Part shown: positions 54,958-64,000 of the stretch, one piece after another | How positions within the stretch are numbered: the stretch's first letter is position 1 | Layout: each line of letters begins with the position of its first letter | Assembly: GCA_946625225.1 (NCBI GenBank) | Contig: CAMOTA010000001.1 | Location: 1-64,000 of the forward strand | Direction of reading: 5' to 3' | Length of the DNA stretch: 64,000 nucleotides | Source: UBA9715 sp003452695 | GTDB taxonomy: Bacteria; Actinomycetota; Coriobacteriia; Coriobacteriales; Eggerthellaceae | Notes under the pieces: model-generated | Told to the model about the DNA's origin: nothing | The model's input: the letters and a program-made list of their open reading frames with translations, nothing else | The model's database searches: none | Position numbers and translations under genes: made by a program

Positions 54958-55698
54958 TTGAAGAAGCTACGCCTGGACACGCTGCTCGTGGAACGCGGGG
55001 CCTTTGCCGACGAGGCGCAGGCCCTGCGCGCCGTCTTGGCCCACGAGGTGATGGTCGACGGCGCCTATGCCACCAGCGCGGCACAGCGGGTGCGCCCCGA
55101 TGCGCAGATAAGCGTGAAGTCGCGAGCCACATACGTGTCGCGTGGCGGCTTCAAGCTGAAAGGCGCCCTCGACGCCTTCGAAGTGGACGTTGCGGGCCTT
55201 CGCTGCATGGACATCGGCTGCTCAACCGGCGGCTTCACCGATTGCCTGCTGCAAGCGGGGGCAGCCGAAGTGGCCGCGGTGGACGTCGGCTACGGCGATT
55301 TGGCGTGGAAGCTGAGGCAAGACGCCCGCGTGAAGGTGTTCGAGCGCACCAACATACGCCATGCCGACCCCGAAGCCCTCGGCGCCCCGTTCGACATGCT
55401 CGTCGCCGACCTCAGCTTCATCGGTCTCGCAGGGCTCGTGCCGGTCTTCGCCCGGTTCTGCCGTCCGGGCTCCGTGTTCGTCGGCCTGGTGAAGCCGCAG
55501 TTCGAATCGCGGCAGGGGGAAACCGACTCGCGCGGGCTCGTGCAGGACGAAAGCGTGCGCGCACGCACGCTTCGGGAGGTAATCGATTCGCTCGAATCGG
55601 GCGGATTCCGCTGCCTGGGCTCGATGGAGTCCCCCATACGGGGAAAGCAGTCGGGCAACGTGGAATACCTCGTGCACGCCGTGTACGGCCACGAGTGA
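54958..55698 (+). CDS. tlyA: TlyA-family rRNA 2'-O-methyltransferase
   Basis: A 246-residue protein starting at TTG directly after the asd stop. An S4 RNA-binding domain (1-60: RLDTLLVERGAFADEAQALRAV) is joined to an FtsJ/RrmJ-type methyltransferase (MDIGCSTGGFTDCLLQAGA, MLVADLSFI, LVKPQFE). In mycobacteria TlyA methylates 16S C1409 and 23S C1920, which gives capreomycin sensitivity. The old name hemolysin A comes from other phenotypes. Confidence 0.93.
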   Translation: MKKLRLDTLLVERGAFADEAQALRAVLAHEVMVDGAYATSAAQRVRPDAQISVKSRATYVSRGGFKLKGALDAFEVDVAGLRCMDIGCSTGGFTDCLLQAGAAEVAAVDVGYGDLAWKLRQDARVKVFERTNIRHADPEALGAPFDMLVADLSFIGLAGLVPVFARFCRPGSVFVGLVKPQFESRQGETDSRGLVQDESVRARTLREVIDSLESGGFRCLGSMESPIRGKQSGNVEYLVHAVYGHE

Positions 55699-55889
55699 GC
55701 AGCGGCGTGGGCAAGCGCAGCGGTGCCGGGCTCTTTCCGCCCGCCCGGCAGCCGGAACGAGCCTCTGAAGACGCGCCAACATAGCGAATGGGTGACGGGT
55801 GGCGGATGACGCCCGTATTCCCGCATCGGTTTCGTACAATACGAGTTTCAAGAACAAACGGGAAGAAATGCGGCGAGGAGTATCGCAGT

Positions 55890-58800
55890 ATGAAGTACAA
55901 AGGCAGGGACTATGTCGAGATACCGTCGGGCAACGAGGTGGCAGTATCGCGCAAGACGGATCTGAGGGCCGGTATCGACGTGGGTTCGACCACGGTGAAG
56001 CTGGCCATACTCGACCGCAACGACAACGTTGTCTGGTCCATCTACCAGCGGCACCATTCGGATGTGCGCGCGACCATCGCCCAGGTGCTCGAAGCGGCCG
56101 CGCCCGAATACGGCGACCGGGAAATGACCATTGCCATCACGGGGTCGGGCGGCCTGCTGTTGGCGAAATGGCTTGGAGTGGAATTCGTGCAGGAGGTAAT
56201 CGCGAGCAAGACCGCCGTGGAAACCTTCATACCCAAGACCGACGTGGCCATAGAGCTTGGCGGAGAAGATGCGAAGATCATCTATTTCGGGCGTTCGATA
56301 GAGCAACGCATGAACGGCACGTGCGCGGGTGGAACGGGGGCCTTCATCGACCAGATGGCGGCTTTGCTGAACACCGATGCAGGTGGCCTGAACCAGCTGG
56401 CGGCCAACCACGAGACCATCTATCCCATAGCCAGCCGTTGCGGGGTGTTCGCGAAAACCGACGTGCAACCGCTGCTGAACGAGGGCGCGCGCAAAGAGGA
56501 CATCGCCGCGAGCATCTTCCAATCGGTTGTTACGCAGACCATCAGCGGATTGGCGTGCGGCCGCCCGATACGCGGCCATATCGCGTTCCTCGGCGGCCCG
56601 CTGCAGTACCTGCCGGAGCTGCGCAAGCGCTTCTATGAAACCCTCGACCTGGACGAAGAGCACATCATCGTTCCGGAAAACGCCCACCTGTTCGTGGCAA
56701 GCGGCTGTGCAGTGGCGGGCGGCGAAGTGGAGGGCATACGCCCCGAGCGCCTGAACGACGTGATAGCCCGACTGCATAGCCTGGGAGATTTGCAGGGCTC
56801 CGAGGTCGTGCGATTGGCGCCGTTGTTTGCCAGCGAGGAAGAGCATGCCCGGTTCGTCGAGCGCCATGCGGCCGAGCGCGTTGCGCGCGGCGACCTCGCA
56901 ACCTATCGCGGCGAGGCCTATTTGGGAATTGACGCCGGGTCGACCACGTTCAAGGCGGTCCTCATCGGCCGCGACGGCGACATCCTGTGGTCCCACTACG
57001 TGTCCAACAAGGGCGATGTGCTCGGATGCGCGCGCACGGCGCTCGCCGCGCTCTACGACGACCTGCCCGCAGATGCCGATGGCCGTCCGCTCGTGACCAT
57101 TGCCCATTCGACGGTAACGGGATACGGCGAAGGCCTTCTGCTGCAGGCGTTGCAGGTGGATTCGGGCGAGATAGAAACGGTGGCGCACCTGCGCGGTGCG
57201 CGGGAAATGCTTCCCAATGTGGAGTTCATCCTCGACATCGGCGGCCAGGACATGAAGTGCCTGCGCGTGAAGGACGGGGTTATCGACCACATCATGCTGA
57301 ACGAGGCCTGCAGTTCCGGGTGTGGAAGCTTCATCGAAAGCTTTGCGAGCGGCCTGGGGCTGGACGTCTCCGAGTTCGCTAAGACGGCCATAGAAGCGCA
57401 ACAACCCGTCGACCTGGGAAGCCGCTGCACCGTCTTCATGAACAGCCGCGTGAAGCAAGCCCAGAAAGAGGGTGCGACCGTCGGCGACATCGCCGCCGGC
57501 CTTGCGATTTCGGTCATTAAGAACGCGCTGTTCAAAGTTATAAAGATTCGCGATCCGCACGATGTGGGCGAACACGTTATCGTGCAGGGCGGCACCTTCC
57601 TGAACGATGCCGTGCTGCGCGCTTTCGAGCAGCTTGCCGGGGTGGATGCGGTCCGCCCCGACATCGCGGGCAACATGGGCGCATACGGCGCTGCCCTCCT
57701 CGCCCGCGACCGGGCGCATGCCGGCCAAGGCGGCGAGGTGCACTCGACGCTGCTCACGCGCGAGCAGCTGGACGCCTTGCAGCCGACGCACCGCACCGTG
57801 CGCTGCAAGGGGTGCTCGAACGCCTGCCTGCTCACCATCAACGATTTCGGCAAGGACGCCCAGGGAAAGCATCGCCGATTCATCACCGGCAACCGATGCG
57901 AGAAAGGCGCCGGCCTTGCCGGTGGCACGACGAGCGATGCAAACGTGCCGAACCTGTTCGACTACAAGGCGCATCGCCTCTTCGACTACGAGCCCCTTGC
58001 GCGCGACGCCGCGCCCCGCGGAACGGTTGGAATCCCCCGCGTCCTGAACATGTACGAGAACTATCCGTTCTGGTTCACCTTCTTCACGAAGCTCGGGTTC
58101 AGCGTGATCTTGTCAGACCCCTCCACGAAGAAGACCTACGAGGCGGGCATCGAGTCCATGCCGTCGGAATCGGTGTGCTACCCGGCGAAGCTCAGCCATG
58201 GCCACGTGATGAACCTGCTGGGCAAGCGCCCCGATTTCATCTGGATGCCCTGCGCCAAATGGGAGCGGCAAGAAGACGAGGGTGCCGGGAACCACTACAA
58301 CTGCCCGATCGTCGCAAGCTATTCGGAAGCGCTGCGCCTGAACGTGGACGATCTGCGCGAGCCGGACGCGCCGCCCTTCCTGAACCCGTGGCTGCCCTAC
58401 GACCAGAAGGACCATCTGAAGAAGCGCCTGTACTACGAGCTGTCGGATCATTTCAAGCAAATCGTTGGCAAGCATGCCCCCGTGCCGAGCAAATCGGAGA
58501 TAGCCGAAGCGGTGGAGCTTGCCTGGGCCGAGGATGCGAAGTTCAAGGAAGACATGCGCGCCAAGGGCGAGGAAACGCTGGCCTGGATGGAGGAGACGGG
58601 AACGCACGGCATCGTGCTGGCAGGACGCCCCTACCACAACGACCCCGAGATTAACCACGCCATTCCCGAGCTGCTGACAAGCTATGGCCTGGCCGTGCTC
58701 ACCGAGGATTCCATCGCCCATCTGGGAACGCTCGAGCGTCCCATACGCGTGGTGGACCAGTGGATGTACCATACGCGCCTGTATGCCGCAGCAAAGGTGG

Positions 58801-60512
58801 CAACGCAGCGCCGCGATCTGGACCTGATTCAGCTGAACTCCTTCGGGTGCGGCCTGGACGCCCTGACCACCGACCAGGTTCAGGAAATTCTGGAGGCGGC
58901 CGGCAAGGTGTACACGGTGCTGAAAATCGACGAGGTGTCGAACCTCGGCGCCGCGCGCATCCGCGTAAGGTCGTTGCTCGCCGCCCTGCGCGACCAGCAG
59001 GAAGAACAGGCGCAAGCCGACCGTGCGGCGCTGATAGAGAAATCGTGCCCTGCCGTGGCCGCCGCCGAGATGACCCTTGCAAGCATGGATGCCGCCATCA
59101 GGGATTTCGAGGGCGCGCGCGAAAACCGCACGGGCGAGACGCTGGCCAACGCGGCGTCGGTCGTGGCGGACAGGATGTCTCATTCGACGCGCAGCAAGCA
59201 AGAGTCCGACCTGGTGATGGGGGACGAGCCCGTTTCCATCGAACAGAAACTGTCCACGGAGTTCCCCCGCGTCGAGTTCACCAAAGAGATGAAGGAATCG
59301 GGCTATACCATCTTGGCGCCGCAGATGGCCCCTTATCATTTCGAGCTGCTCGTGCCCATCTTCCACGCCTACGGCTACAATCTGGACCTGTTGCCTTCGG
59401 TGGACCACGGCGCGGTCGATGCCGGCCTGAAGTACGTGAACAACGACATCTGCTATCCATCCATTCTGGTAACCGGCCAGATCATGGAAGCGGTCACGAG
59501 CGGACGTTACGACACCGACCGCCTGGCCGTGCTCATAACCCAGACGGGCGGCGGCTGCCGGGCGACCAACTACATCGCGCTTATACGCAAGGCGCTGAAG
59601 GCCGCGGGGCTTGGCCATGTGCCGGTCATATCGCTTGCGCTGCAGGGGCATCTGGACGAGCACAATTCCGGCTGGGACCTTACCGTGCCCATGTTGAAGC
59701 AGGCCGTGTACGCGCTGAGCTACGGCGACCTGCTGATGATGGCGCTGTACCGCACGCGCCCCTACGAAGCCGAGCCCGGCGCTGCGCAGCGCCTGTTCGA
59801 CCATTGGATGGACGTGTGCAAGAAGCAGGTGGGCGCTGGCACGAACCGCCGCGAGTTCGGCAAGACCTGCCGCGCTATCGTGGACGACTTCGACACCTTG
59901 CCGCTCGTCGGCGAGGGCAGCAAGCCGCGCGTCGGCGTGGTGGGCGAAATCTTGGTGAAGTTCCATCCCACCGCAAACAACCAGGTGGTCGATGTTATCG
60001 AACGCGAAGGTTGCGAGGCCGTCGTCCCGGGGCTCGTGGAATTCTTCCTGTTCGGCATCGTCGGCCGCATTTTCCAAAAGGACCCGCTCGGCCGTTCCAC
60101 GAAGGGGGCGATCGGCGCGCGCGCCGCACTGCAGCTGCTGGCCACGATGCGCAAGCCCATGGTGGACGCTCTGAAGAAATCGGTGCGCTTCGAGGCTCCG
60201 ACCGACATCTTCACGCTGGGTGAATATGCAGAGGAGATCCTTTCCACCTGCAATTCCATGGGCGAGGGATGGCTGCTCACCGCCGAGATGGTAGAACTCA
60301 TCCGCACGGGCACGCCCAACGTGGTATGCGCGCAGCCCTTTGCCTGCCTGCCCAACCACGTGGTCGGCAAGGCGGTCATAAAGGAGCTGCGCCGCCGCTA
60401 TCCCGAAAGCAACATCGTTGCGGTGGACTACGACCCCGGCGCGAGCGAGGTGAACCAGCTGAATCGAATCAAGCTGATGATCAGCGTGGCGAAGGCCAAC
60501 ATGGAAGGCTAG
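55890..60512 (+). CDS. Giant 2-hydroxyacyl-CoA dehydratase activase-like protein (BadF/BcrA + DUF2229)
   Basis: A 1540-residue protein; the ATG at 55890 has GAGGAG 9 nt upstream. Two ASKHA ATPase modules of the activator family lie in tandem: GIDVGSTTVKLAIL (28-41), GTCAGGTGAF (Cys near 145) and ASRCGVF; then GIDAGSTTFKAVLI (near 346), LDIGGQDMKCL, EACSSGCGSF and GSRCTVF. The paired Cys should hold a 4Fe-4S cluster between subunits, as in HgdC. From about 720 a DUF2229 region follows (SESVCYPAKLSHGH, IWMPC), and the C-terminal 500 residues contain a dehydratase-subunit-like part (NDICYPSILVTGQ, GGGCRATNY). Such fusions are common in anaerobes, but the acyl-CoA substrate is not known. No separate dehydratase genes are nearby. 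Confidence 0.9.
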   Translation: MKYKGRDYVEIPSGNEVAVSRKTDLRAGIDVGSTTVKLAILDRNDNVVWSIYQRHHSDVRATIAQVLEAAAPEYGDREMTIAITGSGGLLLAKWLGVEFVQEVIASKTAVETFIPKTDVAIELGGEDAKIIYFGRSIEQRMNGTCAGGTGAFIDQMAALLNTDAGGLNQLAANHETIYPIASRCGVFAKTDVQPLLNEGARKEDIAASIFQSVVTQTISGLACGRPIRGHIAFLGGPLQYLPELRKRFYETLDLDEEHIIVPENAHLFVASGCAVAGGEVEGIRPERLNDVIARLHSLGDLQGSEVVRLAPLFASEEEHARFVERHAAERVARGDLATYRGEAYLGIDAGSTTFKAVLIGRDGDILWSHYVSNKGDVLGCARTALAALYDDLPADADGRPLVTIAHSTVTGYGEGLLLQALQVDSGEIETVAHLRGAREMLPNVEFILDIGGQDMKCLRVKDGVIDHIMLNEACSSGCGSFIESFASGLGLDVSEFAKTAIEAQQPVDLGSRCTVFMNSRVKQAQKEGATVGDIAAGLAISVIKNALFKVIKIRDPHDVGEHVIVQGGTFLNDAVLRAFEQLAGVDAVRPDIAGNMGAYGAALLARDRAHAGQGGEVHSTLLTREQLDALQPTHRTVRCKGCSNACLLTINDFGKDAQGKHRRFITGNRCEKGAGLAGGTTSDANVPNLFDYKAHRLFDYEPLARDAAPRGTVGIPRVLNMYENYPFWFTFFTKLGFSVILSDPSTKKTYEAGIESMPSESVCYPAKLSHGHVMNLLGKRPDFIWMPCAKWERQEDEGAGNHYNCPIVASYSEALRLNVDDLREPDAPPFLNPWLPYDQKDHLKKRLYYELSDHFKQIVGKHAPVPSKSEIAEAVELAWAEDAKFKEDMRAKGEETLAWMEETGTHGIVLAGRPYHNDPEINHAIPELLTSYGLAVLTEDSIAHLGTLERPIRVVDQWMYHTRLYAAAKVATQRRDLDLIQLNSFGCGLDALTTDQVQEILEAAGKVYTVLKIDEVSNLGAARIRVRSLLAALRDQQEEQAQADRAALIEKSCPAVAAAEMTLASMDAAIRDFEGARENRTGETLANAASVVADRMSHSTRSKQESDLVMGDEPVSIEQKLSTEFPRVEFTKEMKESGYTILAPQMAPYHFELLVPIFHAYGYNLDLLPSVDHGAVDAGLKYVNNDICYPSILVTGQIMEAVTSGRYDTDRLAVLITQTGGGCRATNYIALIRKALKAAGLGHVPVISLALQGHLDEHNSGWDLTVPMLKQAVYALSYGDLLMMALYRTRPYEAEPGAAQRLFDHWMDVCKKQVGAGTNRREFGKTCRAIVDDFDTLPLVGEGSKPRVGVVGEILVKFHPTANNQVVDVIEREGCEAVVPGLVEFFLFGIVGRIFQKDPLGRSTKGAIGARAALQLLATMRKPMVDALKKSVRFEAPTDIFTLGEYAEEILSTCNSMGEGWLLTAEMVELIRTGTPNVVCAQPFACLPNHVVGKAVIKELRRRYPESNIVAVDYDPGASEVNQLNRIKLMISVAKANMEG

Positions 60513-60618
60513 CGGCCGGTCCGACCGCGAAAAGCAGCCCGATTGAGTATTCACGTCCGTGCGGCGGCGGAAACAGCTGCGCTCGGCATGATGCGGGGAA
60601 CGGATAAGAGGAGCGGAA

Positions 60619-61503
60619 TTGCCTGAACAGGGAAAGCTGGTCGTGTGCCCCACGCCCATCGGCAACCTCGGCGACATGCCCGCGCGCGCGATAGACGCCC
60701 TGCGCGGGGCAGATGTCGTATGCGCGGAGGACACGCGGGTGACCGGGCGGCTGCTCGCCGCGCTTGGCATCGAGGGCGTGCGCATGGAGCGTTTGGACGA
60801 GAACGTGCTCGCGGCGCGTGCGTCCGACATCGTGGCCCGCGTCCTTGCAGGCCAGGTCGTGGCCTACTGCACCGATGCGGGCATGCCCGGCGTGTCCGAC
60901 CCCGGCCTGCGCCTGGTGCGCGCCGCCCGCGATGCCGGCGCCCCAGTCGAAGTGCTTCCCGGCCCCACGGCGGTTGCCACGGCTTTTGTGGCGAGCGGCT
61001 GCGTGCAGCCGGCGTTCTACTTCGGCGGTTTCTTCCCCCGCAAGGAGGCGGCCCGAGCGCAGCTGCTCGCTCAGTTGAAGCTGCTTCAGGCCGCGCTCGT
61101 CTTCTACGAAAGCCCGCATCGCCTGACGAGCGCGCTGCGTTCCATCGCGTCTGCGCTTCCCTTGCGCGAGCTTGCCGTGTGCCGCGAGCTGACCAAAGTT
61201 CACGAAGAGGTGGTGCGCGGCCCCGCCGCAGACGTGCTGGCCGTCTTCGAGCAGCGTCCAACGGTGAAGGGCGAGATCGTCATCGTGATAGACGGCCCCA
61301 ACGAGGCCGAGTGCCAGGCAGACGGCGAAGCGGCGCGGGGCGATGCGGCCGCGCGCGCCATCGAGCTGCTAGAGGGGGGTCTGCGCCCGAAGGAGGTCGC
61401 AAAGAAGCTGGCCGTCGAGTTCGGCATCGCGCGCAACGAGGCCTACGAGCTGGCGATGACCGCAAAGCAGCGCGAAGGGGGGCTTGATGCCCAAGGTGTA
61501 TAG
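60619..61503 (+). CDS. rsmI: 16S rRNA C1402 2'-O-methyltransferase RsmI
   Basis: A 294-residue tetrapyrrole-methylase-fold enzyme that methylates the ribose of C1402. It starts at TTG (60619) with GAGGAG 5 nt upstream. Signature motifs: VVCPTPIGNLGDM, CAEDTRVTGRLL, TDAGMPGVSDPG, LPGPTAVATA and FYESPHRL. The C-terminal helical extension (about 245-294; GLRPKEVAKKLAVEFGIARNEAYE) is the usual RsmI tail. It overlaps the next gene by 17 nt. Confidence 0.95.
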   Translation: MPEQGKLVVCPTPIGNLGDMPARAIDALRGADVVCAEDTRVTGRLLAALGIEGVRMERLDENVLAARASDIVARVLAGQVVAYCTDAGMPGVSDPGLRLVRAARDAGAPVEVLPGPTAVATAFVASGCVQPAFYFGGFFPRKEAARAQLLAQLKLLQAALVFYESPHRLTSALRSIASALPLRELAVCRELTKVHEEVVRGPAADVLAVFEQRPTVKGEIVIVIDGPNEAECQADGEAARGDAAARAIELLEGGLRPKEVAKKLAVEFGIARNEAYELAMTAKQREGGLDAQGV

Positions 61504-62047
61504 CTCGCACCTCGTGTTCGTCGACGACCTGGAAGTATGGGTGGTCGAAAAGGGAATCCGGCGCATGAACATGCGAGTGACCGGTGCCGATGCGCACGTC
61601 GAGGTGTCCGTCCCGCGCGGCACGCCCCTGCGCGACGTCGAGCGTTTCGTGCGCAGTCGCCGCGCCTGGATAGAAGAAGGCGTTCGGCGAACGCTGAGCT
61701 CGCCCATGGCCCAGGCCGAGGCCGCATCGCCGGCGGAGGTCAGCGCCTGGCGGGAGGTCGTGCAGGCTTGCGTGCCGGCGCTCGTGGCGGCATGGGAGCC
61801 CATCTTGGGCGTGAAGGCCGGCACGTTGGCCTACCGCAACATGAAGAGCCGCTGGGGCAGCTGCCAACCGCAGACTGGGCGCATCTGCATTAACGTCCGC
61901 TTGGCGCTGTATCCCCCCGAATGCCTGGAATACGTGGTGGTCCACGAGCTCTGCCACCTGCTCGTTCCCGGTCACGGCAGCGATTTCCACGAGCTGATGA
62001 CCCGCGTCATGCCCGACTGGAGACAACGCCGCGCAAAGCTGCGCTAG
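61487..62047 (+). CDS. YgjP-like (DUF45/M48-type) metallopeptidase
   Basis: A 186-residue protein; the ATG at 61487 lies inside rsmI after a GGGGGG run. The conserved DUF45 pattern is present: KSRWGSC, NVRLALYPPECLEYVVVHELCHLLVPGHGSDFHEL, giving HExxH plus a downstream His as zinc ligands. The family includes the SprT/WLM-like YgjP proteins, proposed to be UTP-related hydrolases or peptidases; the substrate is not known. Confidence 0.88.
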   Translation: MPKVYSSHLVFVDDLEVWVVEKGIRRMNMRVTGADAHVEVSVPRGTPLRDVERFVRSRRAWIEEGVRRTLSSPMAQAEAASPAEVSAWREVVQACVPALVAAWEPILGVKAGTLAYRNMKSRWGSCQPQTGRICINVRLALYPPECLEYVVVHELCHLLVPGHGSDFHELMTRVMPDWRQRRAKLR

Positions 62048-62418
62048 GAAAGCACCGATTTATGTTGCGCGGCCCCAGGCCGGGCTTTCCCCGTTCTGCC
62101 GCCGCGCGCGGGCGATGGGGCATATGAGCACCCAGCATGCCCCTGTGCCGGGTTTGGCAATCGAGGGATAGTGCCTTCTCGGTTGCCGCCCGCCGCCCGG
62201 GCAGCAACTCTTCTAGTTGGAGCAGTCGCACGCCCCTCTTGCTCGACCGCCCGTCGGCTGCATAGAGTGATGGTAACCCTCCGAAGCGGGTTTTTCAAAA
62301 GCGTCGCGGACTTGGGCATTCTCTTGCATTTCAAGTTGCAAATCTGCGAAAATTATTTCTTAATAGGCATATTGCGTCTTTGATGTGTTTGCGTTGCTGT
62401 TTCGAACGGAGATCAACT
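62048..62418 (+). other. Leader/intergenic region of the beta-helix protein gene
   Basis: 371 bp without a gene. Possible RNA structure: GGCAATCGAG (62156-62165) pairs with CTCGGTTGCC (62178-62187), and CAACT/AGTTG pairs near 62204-62219. AACCC..GGGTT followed by five T at about 62275-62296 resembles a terminator. No known riboswitch family is recognised. The part from 62320 to 62418 is AT-rich and probably holds the promoter. Confidence 0.45.
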
Positions 62419-64000
62419 ATGAAGCTCATGAAGAAGACCGCAAACGTACTGCTTGCTTTCGTCCTGGCATTCGGCTTATGCCCTATCGCTCCATTCAGCG
62501 CGATGGCTGAAACGGGAAACGCTGCTCCCAGTGATTTTTCCTTGAGGGCGAGCGGCCTCCTTTCGAATTCTGAAAATGGATTTGGCGGGCTTTCCGCCCA
62601 AGCCGAAGGCGATCTCGAGGCCGGCACCTGGGGCGATCTGCAAACCGCCATCAACAACGTGGAAGATGGGAAGACGATTTACTTGGTCGCCGACATAACT
62701 GCCGGTCCCGACAACAAAACGCTGGTGGTCAAGCGCGAGGGCGTCAGCTTCGCCATCGACCTGGCCGGCCACACCATCAACCGCAACCTCACGTCGCAGG
62801 ACGACAACAAAGGCCACGTCTTCGACGTGAACGAGGGCACGCTCACGATCAGGGACTCCAGCACCGGGCAGACTGGCAAAATCACCGGCGGCTACGATAA
62901 GAACGGCGGCGGCATCGTCATCGGCGGAGAGGGCCATCTCATCGTGGAGTCCGGCGCCATCACCGGCAACCAGGCGTACAACGGCGGCGGCATCTTCGTC
63001 TACGGCGAGCTGACTATGACCGGCGGCTCTGTCTCTGGCAACATCGGTGGCGACTGCGGCGGCATCTACAACCACGGCGGCACCATCAAGCTGAGCGACG
63101 TAACCATATCGGGCAACAGCACGCGCGGCGCCGGCGGCGCGGGCGTCAACAACAAGGGCACTGCGACGCTCACGAACTGCACCATCAGCAATAACGTTTC
63201 GGACGCCGAGGGCGGCGGCGTTTACAACGGCGAAGACGGCAACATTACGCTCAATAGCTGCACTATCACAGGCAACAAGTCCGAAAGCGGTGGCGGCATA
63301 TGCACCTACGGCAGCGCCACACTTGTCAACACGAACATTTCAGACAACGAGACGAATACGGACGGCGGCGCGATTCGCTCCTACGGTAAGGTCACATTGC
63401 AAAGTTGCATCTTCGAGAGGAACAAGGCGGCGAAATCTGGCGGCGCGATTCGCGTGAACGACGGCACGGTCAGCGCAGAGGTACTCACGTTGCATGAGAA
63501 CAGGGCCGAAGCCCACGGCGGCGGCATCTACATCAACAACGACGCCACGCTGAACCTCACCGACGTTTCAATCACGGAGAACACGGGCATGAACGGCGGC
63601 GGCGGCATCTGGGTGGCTGGTGGAACCAAGGCCGTCAACATCGCCGGCAAGGTCGTCGTTGCAGACAACAAGGCCAATGATGTATGCCTGGTCGACGGCA
63701 AGAAGCTTACCGTGTCCGACCCGCTCACGGACGGCGCGAACGTGAACGTGGTCTTGCAGGATTCCACCGGCACGTTCACCAAGGGTTTTCACGAAAAGAA
63801 TCCGGGAGAGGATCCCGAAAAGTACTTCGAAGCCCAACCTGGCTTCTCCGTTCTAGCGAACAACGATGGCGAGGCCATGGTCGTCGCGTCCGACTGGGTG
63901 CACCTGCAAAAGCAGATCGACGCTGCGGATAACGGCTCCACCATCACGTTGGACAAGGACTGGAAAGCAGCCCCTGAGAATTCGGCGCTGAAGATTCGCG
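62419..64000 (+). CDS. Secreted right-handed beta-helix surface protein, C-terminus cut by window edge
   Basis: An open frame of at least 527 codons from the ATG at 62419 (GGAG 7 nt upstream) to the right edge. A signal peptide covers residues 1-31 (MKLMKKTANVLLAFVLAFG..., ending AMA). After a linker, residues about 75-430 repeat short strands with GGGI and G-N-x-x-x-x-x-GGG turns (NGGGIFVYGELTMTGGSVSGN, EGGGVYNGEDG, SGGGICTYG), typical of a parallel beta-helix of the pectate-lyase/Pmp type. A second WGDLQTAIN-like unit (WVHLQKQIDAADNGSTITLDKDW) begins near the edge. It is probably a large adhesin or polysaccharide-binding protein; the anchor is outside the window. Confidence 0.85.
   Translation, partial: MKLMKKTANVLLAFVLAFGLCPIAPFSAMAETGNAAPSDFSLRASGLLSNSENGFGGLSAQAEGDLEAGTWGDLQTAINNVEDGKTIYLVADITAGPDNKTLVVKREGVSFAIDLAGHTINRNLTSQDDNKGHVFDVNEGTLTIRDSSTGQTGKITGGYDKNGGGIVIGGEGHLIVESGAITGNQAYNGGGIFVYGELTMTGGSVSGNIGGDCGGIYNHGGTIKLSDVTISGNSTRGAGGAGVNNKGTATLTNCTISNNVSDAEGGGVYNGEDGNITLNSCTITGNKSESGGGICTYGSATLVNTNISDNETNTDGGAIRSYGKVTLQSCIFERNKAAKSGGAIRVNDGTVSAEVLTLHENRAEAHGGGIYINNDATLNLTDVSITENTGMNGGGGIWVAGGTKAVNIAGKVVVADNKANDVCLVDGKKLTVSDPLTDGANVNVVLQDSTGTFTKGFHEKNPGEDPEKYFEAQPGFSVLANNDGEAMVVASDWVHLQKQIDAADNGSTITLDKDWKAAPENSALKIR

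Noticed and set aside
58113..60830. A 905-codon minus-strand frame opposite the activase gene
   Set aside because: It is antisense to conserved ASKHA/DUF2229 coding sequence and has no ribosome site.

Overview
The window is a high-GC, Gram-positive-type chromosome segment around the replication origin. The most likely source is an actinobacterium of class Coriobacteriia (Eggerthellaceae-like), probably an anaerobe. This rests on gene content: dnaA/dnaN/recF/dciA/gyrB/gyrA, rpmH/rnpA/yidD/yidC/jag/rsmG/parA/parB, a giant 2-hydroxyacyl-CoA dehydratase activase-like protein, a type IV pilus-like cluster with DUF4860-type proteins, and very large sortase-associated or BspA-like surface proteins. 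The genus cannot be settled from the sequence alone.

Layout. (1) 1-7.5 kb, minus strand: a surface-assembly operon with a class B sortase, a membrane-anchored surface protein and a giant Cna-B/pilin-type adhesin that runs off the left edge. (2) 7.9-8.8 kb: a divergent transglutaminase-like lipoprotein. (3) 8.9-12.9 kb, minus: a compact type IV pilus-like operon (GspF/PilC, four small single-TM proteins joined mostly by ATGA overlaps, PilT). (4) 13-17 kb: aspartate kinase, a DUF47 protein, a 3' remnant of a Fic gene and a degenerate M23-like protein. (5) 17.1-23.1 kb: a 1991-residue secreted repeat protein. (6) 23.2-31.6 kb, minus: a minimal nucleotidyltransferase, then gyrA, gyrB, dciA, recF and dnaN. 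(7) 31.6-35.4 kb: origin region with DnaA-box clusters on both sides of dnaA, plus a GHKL-ATPase/winged-helix gene. (8) 35.4-41 kb, plus: rpmH-rnpA-yidD-yidC-jag, rsmG, parA-parB. (9) 41-62 kb: rlmN, ddl, an AAA/DUF4143 ATPase with a palindromic operator, a DnaQ-DinG fusion helicase, a coiled-coil membrane protein, a split M28-like membrane protein, asd, tlyA, the activase-like giant, rsmI and a YgjP-type metallopeptidase. (10) 62.4-64 kb: the start of a secreted beta-helix protein cut by the right edge.

How it fits together. Genes left of about 31.6 kb are mostly on the minus strand and genes right of about 32.3 kb mostly on the plus strand, as expected for two replichores leaving an origin here. 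dnaA lies on the rpmH side and points away from dnaN, unlike the usual dnaA-dnaN order. Three perfect 16-bp parS sites (38.68, 42.36 and 46.50 kb), the last inside the helicase gene, mark the ParABS loading zone. Three long perfect inverted repeats (29, 47 and 50 bp arms) sit between genes. GyrA has valine at the position of E. coli Ser83. Several proteins look like catalytically altered members of enzyme families (M28-like, M23-like). No CRISPR array, rRNA gene, intact tRNA gene or intact insertion sequence was seen.
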